A stretch of DNA of 32,957 nucleotides from NCBI GenBank assembly GCA_030038995.1, contig JASHQS010000300.1, positions 1 to 32,957 of the forward strand, written 5' to 3'. Position 1 is the first letter of the stretch, and each line of letters opens with the position of its first letter. Made by a program: the position numbers and the translations under genes. This document shows positions 16,947 through 24,500 of the stretch, piece by piece. The notes beneath the pieces were generated by a model, which did not search any database, was not told the DNA's origin, and saw only the letters and a program-made list of their open reading frames with translations. Source of the DNA: Xanthobacteraceae bacterium. Lineage in GTDB: Bacteria > Pseudomonadota > Alphaproteobacteria > Rhizobiales > Xanthobacteraceae.

Positions 16947-18263
16947 TCAGATGATCGGCTCCATCTCGCCGCCAACCGGGATCGCCGGAAAGGTGCGGTT
17001 TTCGGTGATGACGAGATCGTACTTATTGCCGCCCCGCAATCGCCATTGGCCGCCGACAAGTGGTGTCTTGGCGACATTCTTGGCCGCAAATGGCGGTAGA
17101 TTCGCGCCGTTCCACTGAATGTGGCCGACCACGGTGTCGAGGTTGGTGCCTCTGATGGCCTCCACGATCGCGTCGGCGTCACCCCGCTGCGGCGTGCGCT
17201 TCAGTACATCGACGGCAATCTCGAACAGTGCGTGCACAAAGCCGATCGGCTGCGTCCATTGCTTGTTGGACGCGCTCTCGTAGGCTCCGGCGAGCGCCTT
17301 CGCTGTCATGCCGTTGAGCGAGGATTTGAATGGATGGTTCGGCGTCCACCAGATTTCCGACGACAGATTGTTACCGTCGTGGCCCAAGGCCTCGACCGAG
17401 CTTGGAAACAGGATGGCTTTGCCAATCGATGCGACCTTGGGCTTGAAGTTTTGCTGCAGCGCCTGCTTCCAGAACGTGGTGAAGTCGGGCGGTATCATGA
17501 CGCCAGTGATGATCTCACACTTCGCCGATTTGAACGCGGCAAGTTGCGCGGAAAAATCGTCGGTGAGATCCTGATAGCGCCCTGGATCGGTGAGCTTGTA
17601 GCCGAGCTTGCCGAGCACTGGCGGAAAACCGACGACCTTGTCGCCCCAGGCGTTGCCATCGCCGTCGTTGGGGAAGAGGCCGCCCACGGACTTGTTGGTC
17701 GATACCCCGCCCCACATGGTGGTGTACACGGCGATCACGTCTTCGAGGCCCCAGAAGAAGAGGTAGGTGTAGTTGAACGGCTTCCACGCCGACGGTCCGC
17801 CGGTCGGATTGGCTTGGCGCCCGATGAACCAGGACTGCCAGGGCGCCACCGAGGAGATGCACGGCACTTCCTCGATTTCGCATTGGGTCGAAACCGGGTT
17901 CGTCGTCTCCGGCGTCGAGGCGACCAGCATCAGGTCGATCTTGTCCTGAACGATGAGGTCTTTGGCGACCGCGGCGGCGCGGTTCGGGTTGGACTGGCTG
18001 TCCCTGACCAGGACTTCGACCGGCACCATTGCATTGCCGACCTTGATACCGCCCTTCGTGGCGTTCTTGAAATTGCCGACGATGAAATTATCGGCCTCGG
18101 CAAAGGCCGCGAGCGGCCCGGTTTGCGGGCTGACATAGCCGAGCTTGATCGGTTTCTGCTGCGCGATCGCCGGCGACTCGACGCCGGCGGCAAGAGCGGC
18201 GCCGCTCGCGGCGGAATACTGCAGCAGCGCGCGGCGATTGATTCCACGGGTGTATTTTTTCAT
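16947..18263 (-). CDS. Tat-signal ABC transporter substrate-binding protein, operon 1
   Basis: Periplasmic type I binding protein (Peripla_BP_6/LivK family) of 438 residues, first gene of Liv operon 1. ATG 18263 has GGAGG 7-8 nt upstream and opens with MKKYTRGINRRALLQYSAAS, a twin-arginine-like signal ending near residue 36. The mature part starts KPIKLGYVSPQTGPLAAFAEAD, then shows DKIDLMLVASTPETTNPVSTQCE and MWGGVSTNKSVGGLFPNDGDGNAWGD. The second operon's binding protein has the same plan and nearly the same motifs, so the two are paralogues. The promoter holds a pair of candidate IclR operators (18328-18361) shared with the divergent regulator, suggesting control by that protein. Confidence 0.93.
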   Translation of the reverse strand: MKKYTRGINRRALLQYSAASGAALAAGVESPAIAQQKPIKLGYVSPQTGPLAAFAEADNFIVGNFKNATKGGIKVGNAMVPVEVLVRDSQSNPNRAAAVAKDLIVQDKIDLMLVASTPETTNPVSTQCEIEEVPCISSVAPWQSWFIGRQANPTGGPSAWKPFNYTYLFFWGLEDVIAVYTTMWGGVSTNKSVGGLFPNDGDGNAWGDKVVGFPPVLGKLGYKLTDPGRYQDLTDDFSAQLAAFKSAKCEIITGVMIPPDFTTFWKQALQQNFKPKVASIGKAILFPSSVEALGHDGNNLSSEIWWTPNHPFKSSLNGMTAKALAGAYESASNKQWTQPIGFVHALFEIAVDVLKRTPQRGDADAIVEAIRGTNLDTVVGHIQWNGANLPPFAAKNVAKTPLVGGQWRLRGGNKYDLVITENRTFPAIPVGGEMEPII

Positions 18264-18327
18264 TGGTGCGTCCTCCCGAATCCCCGCCGCCCGGCTCCGC
18301 GGCCGGACTTGACGACGGAGCCGTCTT

Positions 18328-18361
18328 GTTCGATATTCGAACGAGCGTTCGTTATCCGAAA
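18328..18361. promoter_or_regulatory. Paired candidate IclR operators, iclR-type gene/binding-protein promoter
   Basis: Site A GTTCGATATTCGAAC (18328-18342) is a perfect 6-3-6 palindrome. Site B GTTCGTTATCCGAAA (18347-18361) has one mismatch to GTTCG-N5-CGAAC. Their centres are 19 bp apart. Between and overlapping them is another perfect dyad, CGAACG-AG-CGTTCG. Site B ends 20 nt before the regulator ATG (18382), and site A lies 64 nt upstream of the binding-protein ATG on the other strand. The same arrangement recurs at 19266-19299. Confidence 0.7.
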
Positions 18362-18381
18362 CAGTCTCCGCCACAGCATCC

Positions 18382-19203
18382 ATGGAGTCAATGGCTCGCC
18401 GCAAACGTCCGATGGCCGCTTCCGCCGCGCGACCGCACCATCGCGACGACAAGGAATTCATGACGACGCTGGCCAAGGGCCTCGCCGTGCTCGCAGCATT
18501 CGGACGCGAGCACCAGACCATGACCTTGTCCGAAGCCGCGCAGATTGCGAGCCTGTCGCGCGCCGCGGCGCGGCGCGTGCTGCGGACATTGACCGCGCTG
18601 GGCTATGTCGACCAGAACGGCCATGTGTTCTCGCTGTCACCGCGCTCCGTGGAGTTCGGCTTTGCTTATCTGTCGACGCAAAACTGGGTCGACCGCGCGA
18701 CGCCGCTGCTGAGGGATTTGAGCAGCCGGCTGGACGAGTCCTGCTCGGCGGCAATCCTCCGTGGCGCCGAAATCGTCTACGTCGCGCGCGTCACGGCACG
18801 GCGCATCTTGTCGACGGTGCTTGCGGTTGGCAGCTGTTTGCCGGCATTTCATACAGCTTTGGGCCGTGCTCAATTAGGTTTTCTCGATGATGCCGAAATC
18901 TGGCGCCGGCTGATGGCGCTGCGGATCGAGGCCTATACGCCCTATACCATCACGGACGTGCACGCCCTGTTCGTTCGCGTGCGCGAAGACAAGGAGCAGG
19001 GATTTTCGATCGTCGATGAAGAACTCGAGCGCGGGTTGCGCGCAATTGCCGTCCCGATCCTCAATGGCTCGGGTCAGGCGATCGCAGCCGTCAACCTCTC
19101 GACCCACAGCACCCGCACGACCAGAAACGAAATGCGGGACAAATTTTTTCCCGAGCTGCAACAGATCGCCCGGCAACTCTCGGCCTCGCTGGCGCCCCGT
19201 TAA
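18382..19203 (+). CDS. IclR-family transcriptional regulator (PcaR/PobR-like)
   Basis: Cytoplasmic regulator of 273 residues. An N-terminal winged helix (about 28-90; [24 protein letters not shown], then [20 protein letters not shown]) is followed by an effector domain (about 100-270) with [27 protein letters not shown] and [26 protein letters not shown]. The length and features fit the PcaR/PobR/CatR group that controls aromatic degradation. ATG 18382 is the first start; ATG 18391 (MARRKRP), preceded by GGAG, is an alternative. It is divergent from the Liv operon 1 binding protein and upstream of the HpaB-type monooxygenase. Candidate operators occur before all three. The effector is not known; autoregulation is inferred. 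Confidence 0.94.
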   Translation: MESMARRKRPMAASAARPHHRDDKEFMTTLAKGLAVLAAFGREHQTMTLSEAAQIASLSRAAARRVLRTLTALGYVDQNGHVFSLSPRSVEFGFAYLSTQNWVDRATPLLRDLSSRLDESCSAAILRGAEIVYVARVTARRILSTVLAVGSCLPAFHTALGRAQLGFLDDAEIWRRLMALRIEAYTPYTITDVHALFVRVREDKEQGFSIVDEELERGLRAIAVPILNGSGQAIAAVNLSTHSTRTTRNEMRDKFFPELQQIARQLSASLAPR

Positions 19204-19210
19204 AGCGGCC

Positions 19211-19226
19211 GCGGTCACAGGACCGC
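19211..19226 (+). terminator. Possible terminator after the IclR-type gene
   Basis: GCGGTC-ACAG-GACCGC forms a perfect 6-bp stem starting 8 nt after the regulator stop, with only a weak pyrimidine tail (CTCTTG). It may separate the regulator from the monooxygenase gene, which has its own operator-bearing promoter. Confidence 0.35.
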
Positions 19227-19265
19227 CTCTTGCCACCGCCGGCATCCAACCGGTATCGTTACTTA

Positions 19266-19299
19266 GTTCGAAATACGGACAGTTGTTCGAAAATCGAAC
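19266..19299. promoter_or_regulatory. Paired candidate IclR operators before the monooxygenase gene
   Basis: GTTCGAAATACGGAC (19266-19280, one mismatch) and GTTCGAAAATCGAAC (19285-19299, perfect; the palindrome extends to TTGTTCGA-AAA-TCGAACAA). The centres are 19 bp apart and the second site ends exactly 20 nt before the ATG at 19320, the same geometry as upstream of the regulator gene. The position next to the ribosome site suggests repression, or activation from a shifted start; the sequence cannot decide. Confidence 0.7.
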
Positions 19300-19319
19300 A
19301 ACTGAGGAGGAGAATTGCC

Positions 19320-20945
19320 ATGGCGGCAAAGGTGCAACAGCAGCGCAAGCCGGTCACCGCAGCGTCGGCCGAGCCCATCGGCAAGGCCAAAGTCGATCGT
19401 CCGCAAAACGGCAAGGAATATCTCGACTCATTGCGCGACGATCGCACCATTTTCATCTATGGCGAGCGGGTCAAGGATGTCACCAAGCATCCGGCCTTTC
19501 GCAATACTGCGCGGATGGTCGCCCGCCTCTATGACGCGCTGCACGACGAGAAACGCAAGCACAAGCTCTTGCTGCCGACCGAAACCGGCAACGGCGGCGT
19601 GACGCACGCCTTCTTCAAAGCACCCAAGACGGCAAAAGAATTGCTTGCCGGACGTGACGCAATCGCCGAATGGGCCAAAATCACCTACGGCTGGCTGGGC
19701 CGCTCGCCCGACTACAAGGCGGCCTTTCTGGCGACGCTCGGCGCCAATGCCGAGTTCTATGATCCGTATCAGGATAATGCGAAGCGCTGGTACAAGTTCA
19801 GCCAGGAGCGTGTTCCGTTCGTCAATCACGCCATCATTCATCCGCCGATCGATCGCGACCGGCCGCCGAACGAAGTTACCGATGTTTGCTGCCATGTCGA
19901 AAAGGAGACCGACGCCGGGCTTATTGTCTCCGGCGCCAAAGTGGTGGCCACCGGTTCGGTGCTGACCAACTTCACCTTTGTCGCCCATCACGGGCTCATC
20001 CCCGTGCAGGACAAGAAATTCGCCGTCGTCTTCATCGTTCCGACCAGCGCGCGCGGCGTCAAATTCATCTGCCGCGCCTCCTACGAGATGACTTCGACGG
20101 CCATGGGCAGTCCGTTCGACTATCCGTTATCCAGCCGGCTCGATGAAAACGACGCAGTCTTCATCCTGGACAAGGTCCTGGTGCCTTGGGAGAACGTATT
20201 CGTCTACGGCGATATGGAGAAGGCGAACAATTTTTTCCCACGCACCGGTTTCCTGCCACGTTTCGTCGTGCACGGCTGCACTCGCCTCGCAGTGAAGCTC
20301 GATTTCATTTCCGGGCTTCTGCTGAAGGCGACGGAAGCCGCCGGCACCAAGGACTATCGGGGGGTACAGGCTAATGTCGGCGAGGTCATCGCCTGGCGCA
20401 ACCTGTTCTGGGGGTTGTCGGACGCAATGGTGCGCGATCCGAAACCGTGGATTGGCGAGTATCTGTTGCCGAACATGGATCCGGGCAACGCCTATCAGAT
20501 CATCGCCACTATGGCCTATACGCGCGTCAAACATCTGATCGAGCAGACGGTGGCATCAGGGCTGATTTATCTGAATAGTCATGCGCGCGATTTCAAAAGC
20601 GAGGAGATCAGGCCCTATCTCGACCGATATCTGCGCGGTTCGAACGGCTACAAGGCCGAGGAGCGAGTCAAGCTCCTCAAGCTGTTGTGGGATTGCATCG
20701 CCAGCGAATTCGGCGGCCGGCACGAGCTTTACGAGATCAATTATGGCGGTTCGACTGAGGAAATCCGCCGCTATTGTTTGTTCGGCGCCATGGCTTCGGG
20801 CAACGCCAGCAAGTTCAAGGGTTTCGCTGAAGATTGTATGGCCGAATACGATTTGAACGGCTGGCGAGTCCCGGATCTCAGCGATCCGGGCGAATTGAGC
20901 TATCACGTCCTGCGCGGCGACGGTCGCCATTCTTCAAGTAGGTAA
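19320..20945 (+). CDS. 4-hydroxyphenylacetate 3-hydroxylase-family (HpaB-like) FADH2-dependent monooxygenase
   Basis: Large oxygenase component of a two-component flavin monooxygenase, expected to hydroxylate a phenolic or related ring using FADH2 from a separate reductase. The 541 residues fit HpaB/PvcC-type proteins (about 480-550). Visible: [22 protein letters not shown] at the N-terminus, [43 protein letters not shown] (substrate and flavin region), [15 protein letters not shown]-like, [11 protein letters not shown], and the C-terminal [26 protein letters not shown] 19320 follows GAGGAGGAG with 7-nt spacing. No HpaC-type reductase is in the window. Candidate IclR operators sit directly upstream. 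Some relatives are acyl-CoA dehydratases (4-hydroxybutyryl-CoA) or biosynthetic enzymes, so 4-hydroxyphenylacetate is not proven as substrate. Confidence 0.9.
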   Translation: MAAKVQQQRKPVTAASAEPIGKAKVDRPQNGKEYLDSLRDDRTIFIYGERVKDVTKHPAFRNTARMVARLYDALHDEKRKHKLLLPTETGNGGVTHAFFKAPKTAKELLAGRDAIAEWAKITYGWLGRSPDYKAAFLATLGANAEFYDPYQDNAKRWYKFSQERVPFVNHAIIHPPIDRDRPPNEVTDVCCHVEKETDAGLIVSGAKVVATGSVLTNFTFVAHHGLIPVQDKKFAVVFIVPTSARGVKFICRASYEMTSTAMGSPFDYPLSSRLDENDAVFILDKVLVPWENVFVYGDMEKANNFFPRTGFLPRFVVHGCTRLAVKLDFISGLLLKATEAAGTKDYRGVQANVGEVIAWRNLFWGLSDAMVRDPKPWIGEYLLPNMDPGNAYQIIATMAYTRVKHLIEQTVASGLIYLNSHARDFKSEEIRPYLDRYLRGSNGYKAEERVKLLKLLWDCIASEFGGRHELYEINYGGSTEEIRRYCLFGAMASGNASKFKGFAEDCMAEYDLNGWRVPDLSDPGELSYHVLRGDGRHSSSR

Positions 20946-20977
20946 TGCGCTGGCGCGCCGACGCCGAGCTGCCGCGC

Positions 20978-21097
20978 CTATGCGCGCAAACCGCCGTCCG
21001 CCATCAAGAGGCCGCCGGTTGTGAAAGCGCTGGCGTCCGAGGCGAGAAACAGCACGGAACGCGCCACTTCCTCGGCGCGGACGTGGCGCTCGAGGTT
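20978..21097 (-). pseudogene. Short-chain dehydrogenase C-terminal remnant
   Basis: About 40 residues ending at a TAG (20978-20980) read LNLERHVRAEEVARSVLFLA then SDASAFTTGGLLMADGGLRA, the standard end of a classical SDR (VARxVLFLASDxSxFxTG, xVDGG). The rest of the enzyme (NAD motif and catalytic Tyr-Lys) is absent: upstream sequence is the LivM gene in another frame. The piece therefore looks like the surviving 3' end of a gene that once followed LivM and was removed by deletion. It now ends 32 bp from the convergent monooxygenase stop. Confidence 0.82.
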
Positions 21098-22116
21098 CAA
21101 TCTGCGCGCGCCTGCTCGGGACCGGGAACGCGGAGGCGATAACCGACCGGCAGCAGGCGCAGTCCCGATTTGTCCTCGACCGTGCCCCACAGGCCGCGCG
21201 GCAGAAACAGCGCAAATAAGGTGGCGACCGCGCCCAGTCCGATGAGGTACCACACACCCGTCTGGCCGAAGAAAAACTCGATCAAGAAGAAAACAACGGC
21301 ACCGACGATCGGGCCTTCGAAAGTGCCCAGGCCGCCGACAAGCACCATGAAGATCATGTAGGCCGTCCACTGCACGCCGAAATAGGTGTTGGGCTGGAAA
21401 GTGATCGAGGTCGCGAGCCACAATGTTCCGGCCAGCGCGCAGCCGAAGGCAGTGAGGAAGAAAATAGTCCACTTGCCGCGCATCACCTTCACGCCGACCG
21501 ACGTGGCCGCATCTTCATCGTCGCGAATAGCCTGCACCGAGGCGCCGAGCCGTCCGCGCAACAGCGCAAAGACGATGGCGAGCAGGACGACCATCGACGC
21601 GAGCGCCAGCCAGTAATTGTCGTCGCGGCGCGTATCCGGGTTGAAGGTGGTCAGGGCGAGCAGCGAAACCCCGGTCTCGCCGTTGACGAGCGGATCGAGA
21701 ACGACGAGGAGATGCGCAAGTTCGGCGACGACCCACATGCCGATGGCGAATTCACCGCCGCGCAGCCGCAGCATCAGCGCCGAGATCGGCAACGAGACGA
21801 GTGCAGCGACCACCGCGCCGAGGAGAAGCGCTGGATAAACGGCTACGCCGTGATAGGAGAGCTGGATTGCGAAATAAGCCCCGAGCCCGAAGAAAGTCTG
21901 TTGTCCAACCGAAATGAGCCCGGCGTAACCGGCAAGCGCGTTCCACATGACCGACAGGATGACGTAAATGAACAGGTTGGTGAGATTGTCGACTACATTG
22001 GCGCCGAACAGCAGCGGCCCGAATGCCAGGACGATCAGCAGCGCGGCGGCGATGACGGTCGTGGCGGCGGAAAGCCGCGTCCATCGCTCGACGATGAAGC
22101 CGGTTTTGCTGCTCAT
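21097..22116 (-). CDS. Branched-chain amino acid-type ABC transporter permease (LivM family), operon 2
   Basis: Inner membrane permease of 339 residues. It shows the LivM motifs NALAGYAGLISVGQQTFFGLGAY near 60, DEDAATSVGVKVMRGKWTIFFLTA (coupling helix) and VLVGGLGTFEGPIVGAVVFFLIE, with about ten hydrophobic segments. ATG 22116 overlaps the LivH stop (22113) as ATGA. It ends LLPVGYRLRVPGPEQARAD at a TGA next to the short-chain dehydrogenase scar, so its last few residues could have been altered by that deletion. It is the last gene of operon 2 and a paralogue of the operon 1 LivM at 13528-14613. Confidence 0.93.
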   Translation of the reverse strand: MSSKTGFIVERWTRLSAATTVIAAALLIVLAFGPLLFGANVVDNLTNLFIYVILSVMWNALAGYAGLISVGQQTFFGLGAYFAIQLSYHGVAVYPALLLGAVVAALVSLPISALMLRLRGGEFAIGMWVVAELAHLLVVLDPLVNGETGVSLLALTTFNPDTRRDDNYWLALASMVVLLAIVFALLRGRLGASVQAIRDDEDAATSVGVKVMRGKWTIFFLTAFGCALAGTLWLATSITFQPNTYFGVQWTAYMIFMVLVGGLGTFEGPIVGAVVFFLIEFFFGQTGVWYLIGLGAVATLFALFLPRGLWGTVEDKSGLRLLPVGYRLRVPGPEQARAD

Positions 22117-23015
22117 GGCCGCCGCGCAAACAAGCCATGCATCCCGCCGCGCGCCCGCATGGCGCCAACTACCAGTCGACCGGCGAGTACGAGCAGGAAC
22201 ACCAAGTGACCGGCGATGAGGAAGCCTTGAGGATTGATCTGTGCGCCGAACGTCTGTGCGACGCCGAGTACGATGCCGCCGACCAGGGTACCCGATAACG
22301 AGCCGATGCCGCCGATCACCACAGCCTCGAAGGCGAAGATAAGCTGGGTCGGGCCGGAATAGGGCGAGAAGGTCTCACGCATGGCGAGAAAGACGCCGGC
22401 CAGTCCGGCCGTGGCGACCGCGATCGCCGCCGCGACCGCGTAGACCGCGCGCGCGTTGATGCCGACCAGTTCGGCGGTATCCGCATCTTCGGCGGTGGCC
22501 CTGATGGCGCGGCCGAGCGATGTATAGTTCAGGAACAATTTCAGCCCGCCGAGCAACACTACGGCAACCGCGAAAATCAACACCGCAAGTTCGCCGATAT
22601 AGATGTTATCGGTAATCGCCCAGCTGTCGAAAGCAAAATCCCCGATGTACGGCGCCAGTGATCGGGAATCGGCACCGAAATATTCGAACAAGCCGTTCTC
22701 GATGACAATGGCGAGACCGAACGTGGTGAGGAGCGGCACCAGCAAACCGGCACGCAAGCTGCGCTCCAGCATCCACCGCTGCAGCGCCCAGCCGCCGACA
22801 GCCAACACCGGAAGCATGACGATGAGGCCGATGAACGGCGACAGGCCGGTCTGGTCGGCAATGAAAAACACCAGGCAAGCGCCCAGAATGGCGAGATCGC
22901 CATGGGCGAGATTGATAATGCGCATCACCCCGAACATGAACGACAGGCCGCAAGCGAGCAGTGCGTAATAGCCGCCGAGCAGAACACCGTTGATGAGTTG
23001 CGACAGCAGAATCAT
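22113..23015 (-). CDS. Branched-chain amino acid-type ABC transporter permease (LivH family), operon 2
   Basis: Inner membrane permease of 300 residues. ATG 23015 starts MILLSQLINGVLLGGYYALL and overlaps the LivF stop as ATGA. The LivH signatures GLSFMFGVMRIINLAHGDLA, TTFGLAIVIENGLFEYF, IRATAEDADTAELVGINARA and EAVVIGGIGSLSGTLVGGIVLG are present. The open frame continues upstream to 23765 through LivF in another frame; that part is not coding. It pairs with the LivM downstream. Similarity in plan to the operon 1 LivH supports duplication of the whole operon or parallel acquisition. Confidence 0.94.
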   Translation of the reverse strand: MILLSQLINGVLLGGYYALLACGLSFMFGVMRIINLAHGDLAILGACLVFFIADQTGLSPFIGLIVMLPVLAVGGWALQRWMLERSLRAGLLVPLLTTFGLAIVIENGLFEYFGADSRSLAPYIGDFAFDSWAITDNIYIGELAVLIFAVAVVLLGGLKLFLNYTSLGRAIRATAEDADTAELVGINARAVYAVAAAIAVATAGLAGVFLAMRETFSPYSGPTQLIFAFEAVVIGGIGSLSGTLVGGIVLGVAQTFGAQINPQGFLIAGHLVFLLVLAGRLVVGAMRARGGMHGLFARRP

Positions 23016-23734
23016 GAGGAGTTCCGGCGCGAGCGCTGGAGACCGAAATAGGCTTCCGTCACTTGCTCGCGCGTCATCTCTTTGGCGACGCCCTGCAGGA
23101 TAATGCGCCCCTCCAGCATGCACATGATCCGCGTCGCCACGGAAAGCGCACGGCCGATGTCCTGCTCCACCAAGACGATGGTAGTTCCTCCCGTGATCAG
23201 CCCGCGCAGCGAGCGATACACCGCCTCCACTGCGATCGGCGCCAGCCCGAGCGAGACCTCGTCGAGCAAGAGGAGCTTGGGGTTGGTCATCAGCGCCCGT
23301 CCGATCGCGGTCGCCTGCTGCTCGCCGCCGGATAGATTGCCGGCGCGACTGTTGAGCCGCCGCTGCAGCAGCGGGAAGGCCTCGAGCACGGCTTCGAGAC
23401 TCCAATGGCCGGACCTGCCATAGGCGGCGGCGAGCAAGAGATTCTCCTTCACCGTCATTCCGGCAAACAGGCGCCGGCCTTCGGGCACGAGCGCAATGCC
23501 GGTGCGAAGCCGGGCGTAGGCGGGGGTCGCGGTGACATCGACGCCGTCGAAGCTGATGCGCCCTGCCGCCGGCTTGTGCGCGCCGGCGATGGTGCGCAAG
23601 AGCGTCGTCTTGCCGGCCCCGTTGGCGCCGACCAATGCCAACGTCTCGCCCGCATCGACGCCGAAGCTGACCCCGCGGACTGCTTGAAGCAGGCCGTGGC
23701 GCGCCTCCAGTTGCTCGACGCCGAGAAGCGTCAT
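23012..23734 (-). CDS. ABC transporter ATP-binding protein (LivF family), operon 2
   Basis: Cytoplasmic ATPase of 240 residues. Walker A GANGAGKTTLLRTIAG, signature LSGGEQQATAIGRAL, Walker B LLLLDEVSLGLAP and IVLVEQDIGRALSVATRIMC are intact, all LivF-type. It starts MTLLGVEQLEARHGLLQAVRG at ATG 23734 and overlaps the LivG stop by four bases. The C-terminus has the usual TEAYFG followed by a short basic tail. It should work with LivG as a heterodimer under the LivH-LivM permeases of this operon. Confidence 0.95.
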   Translation of the reverse strand: MTLLGVEQLEARHGLLQAVRGVSFGVDAGETLALVGANGAGKTTLLRTIAGAHKPAAGRISFDGVDVTATPAYARLRTGIALVPEGRRLFAGMTVKENLLLAAAYGRSGHWSLEAVLEAFPLLQRRLNSRAGNLSGGEQQATAIGRALMTNPKLLLLDEVSLGLAPIAVEAVYRSLRGLITGGTTIVLVEQDIGRALSVATRIMCMLEGRIILQGVAKEMTREQVTEAYFGLQRSRRNSS

Positions 23735-24486
23735 GGCGCCGCCTTGCCGCCGATATAGGCGTCAATCACCACGGCGTCGGCGATCACCGCCTCGGGCTTG
23801 CCGTCGGCGATGATGCGTCCGGCGTCCATGCAGATCAGCCGCTCGATGCCGCGGATCAATACATGCACGATATGCTCGATCCAGATGATCGCCAGGCCGC
23901 GACCGCGCAGCACCTGAATGGTTTCGACGAGATTGTTGGCTTCCTCGTCGGTCAAGCCGCCGCCGATCTCGTCGAGCAGCAACACGCGCGGAGAAGTCGC
24001 CAGCGCCCGCGCCAGTTCCAGGCGCTTGCGGTCGAGCAGGCCGAGTGTTTCGGCACGCCGGTTGGCGACATGCAGCATGTGGCAGAGATCGAGCGCTTCG
24101 ACGCAGCACGCGTAAGCGCGATGGCCGGAGAGGCCGCCTCCGGTGGTGGCGGCGACGAAGCAATTCTCGAAGACCGTCATCCCGGCGAATGGCCGCGGGA
24201 TCTGATGCGAGCGCGCAATGCCAAGCCGGCAGCGTTGCGCGGCATCGAATGCGGTGACCTCCGTTCCATTGAAATAGACGGCGCCGAGGGACGGCCGATA
24301 GGCACCGGCAAGCACGTTCAGCAATGTCGTCTTACCGGCGCCGTTGGGCCCGACGATGCCGACGGATTCGCTGGCGGCGAGCGTAAAGTTCACGCCGTCG
24401 AGAACCGTCAGAGCCCCGAAATGCTTGTAGATACCGGCGCCGACGAGCAGGCCGCCCTCGACGCTGCTCGCAGCCATTTCCTGCAA
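23731..24486 (-). CDS. ABC transporter ATP-binding protein (LivG family), operon 2
   Basis: Cytoplasmic ATPase of about 250 residues. GIYKHFGALTVLDGVNFTLA is followed by Walker A GPNGAGKTTLLNVLAG and RCRLGIARSHQIPRPFAGMT. The signature segment reads LGLLDRKRLELARALA and Walker B LLLDEIGGGLTDEE, lacking the DEP of classical LivG in the same way as operon 1. The frame opens at TTG 24486; ATG 24477 (MAASSVEGGLL) is the more ordinary start codon but has a poorly spaced ribosome site. It lies just after the binding-protein stop (24501), as in operon 1. Confidence 0.93.
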   Translation of the reverse strand: MQEMAASSVEGGLLVGAGIYKHFGALTVLDGVNFTLAASESVGIVGPNGAGKTTLLNVLAGAYRPSLGAVYFNGTEVTAFDAAQRCRLGIARSHQIPRPFAGMTVFENCFVAATTGGGLSGHRAYACCVEALDLCHMLHVANRRAETLGLLDRKRLELARALATSPRVLLLDEIGGGLTDEEANNLVETIQVLRGRGLAIIWIEHIVHVLIRGIERLICMDAGRIIADGKPEAVIADAVVIDAYIGGKAAP

Positions 24487-24500
24487 TGTCCCGACTCAGT

